A stretch of 5,671 nt of DNA from an uncultured Eubacterium sp. (lineage in GTDB: Bacteria > Bacillota > Clostridia > Lachnospirales > Lachnospiraceae): positions 1 through 5,671 of the forward strand of contig CAJOOU010000226.1 in the NCBI GenBank assembly GCA_905236735.1, in the 5' to 3' direction. Positions within the stretch are counted from its first letter, which is position 1, and the number at the start of each line of letters is the position of its first letter. Below, one piece after another: positions 5,083 through 5,671 of the stretch. The notes beneath the pieces are model-generated. The model did no database searches and was not told the origin of the DNA. It saw nothing but the letters and a program-made list of their open reading frames with translations. A program made the translations under genes and the position numbers.

Positions 5083-5671
5083 ATGAAAAAAAGAATAAAT
5101 ATTACCGTCCTTATCGGTGTGGTTTTAATCGGTGCGATATCACGCGCACCGATTACTGCTGTGGGGACGCTTATTGGAAATATGACAGAGCAGCTCGGTA
5201 TAAATTCTGCGGCAGCAGGAATGATAACCACCCTGCCGCTTTTGTGTTTTGCTTTTGTATCACCGTTTGTTACGGGGATATCGGGAAAACTGGGATTTAA
5301 ACGCACTTTAATAGGTGCGCTTATTATTTTGGGAGCAGGAATTTGTGTGCGCTCTTTTGGCAGGGAGACAGGGCTTTATATAGGCACTGCCCTTATGGGT
5401 ATGGGCATAGCTGTCGGCAATGTTCTGACTCCCGGAATAATCAAGATGAAATTTAAGGGAAAAGAAGGAGTAGCTACTGGTGTATATGTGGTGTCTATGG
5501 CTGTATTCTCGGGTATAGCCGCCGCTGTAAGTATGCCGGTTGCTTCCATTTTTACCTGGCAGGGTGCTTTGTTTATGTGGCTTCCTGTTGTGGCTGTGAC
5601 CATAGGCTGGTGGAGCGCAATTGGCGATATGAAAGGGGGAGCGGTATCTCAGGAGGAAACAGGTACTGACC
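5083..5671 (+). CDS. CynX/NimT-type major facilitator transporter, N-terminal half (3' end outside the window)
   Basis: Inner-membrane transporter of the major facilitator superfamily; 196 residues are visible, about half of the usual 390-400, and the frame is open at the window end. The first helix ends in RAPITAVGTL (21-30), the counterpart of the conserved LRPAIT-VGPL block of cyanate permease CynX and its relatives. GISGKLGFKR (65-74) is the MFS loop 2-3 motif. GMGIAVGNVLTPGIIKMKF (about 108-126) matches the next conserved block. Hydrophobic segments alternate with short charged loops, five to six helices in all. The ATG at 5083 is chosen because AGGAG (5074-5078) lies 4 nt upstream; in-frame ATGs at 5044 and 5056 lack a site. 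The family is often annotated as cyanate or nitroimidazole transporter, but the substrate cannot be read from sequence. Being 40 nt after udp suggests one operon, which hints at a nucleoside-related solute without proving it. Confidence 0.85.
   Translation, partial: MKKRINITVLIGVVLIGAISRAPITAVGTLIGNMTEQLGINSAAAGMITTLPLLCFAFVSPFVTGISGKLGFKRTLIGALIILGAGICVRSFGRETGLYIGTALMGMGIAVGNVLTPGIIKMKFKGKEGVATGVYVVSMAVFSGIAAAVSMPVASIFTWQGALFMWLPVVAVTIGWWSAIGDMKGGAVSQEETGTD

Overview
The window looks like a chromosomal housekeeping segment of an anaerobic, low-to-mid GC Firmicute, most likely a clostridial species of the Lachnospiraceae. The reasons are the oxygen-sensitive class III ribonucleotide reductase pair nrdD-nrdG, strong AGGAGG-type ribosome binding sites, TTGACA/TATAAT-type promoters, an HPr-family protein with the Firmicute regulatory-serine motif, and an MtaB-type (YqeV-like) tRNA methylthiotransferase. 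The family placement is inference; no rRNA or tRNA gene is present to confirm it. I see no transposon, CRISPR array, phage gene or RNA gene.

Layout from left to right. The 3' end of nrdD (1-525, +) is followed 3 nt later by nrdG (529-1053, +). A 114-nt gap then carries a candidate promoter and a strong GC-rich hairpin just before the ribosome binding site of a uracil permease gene, uraA/pyrP (1168-2565, +). That gene converges, with only 7 nt between stop codons, on mtaB (2573-3874, -). Between mtaB and the next gene lie 73 nt with two promoters of opposite direction whose -10 elements overlap. A 77-codon HPr-like gene (3948-4181, +) follows. It keeps the regulatory serine but lacks the catalytic histidine. 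After it comes a 90-nt gap with a possible 9-codon leader ORF and a terminator-like hairpin, then uridine phosphorylase udp (4272-5042, +). The window closes inside a CynX/NimT-type major facilitator gene (5083-5671, +).

How the genes fit together. nrdD/nrdG make deoxyribonucleotides without oxygen. uraA imports uracil, and udp interconverts uridine and uracil plus ribose-1-phosphate, so pyrimidine supply recurs in the window, although the genes are in separate transcription units. The HPr-like protein resembles Crh in design (phosphorylatable Ser, no phosphotransfer His), so it could be a regulator rather than a sugar-transport phosphocarrier. mtaB modifies the anticodon loop of t6A-containing tRNAs and appears unrelated.

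No clear undescribed system stands out. The parts most worth a second look are the His-less HPr homologue, the attenuator-like leader in front of udp, and the hairpin and Shine-Dalgarno arrangement in front of uraA.
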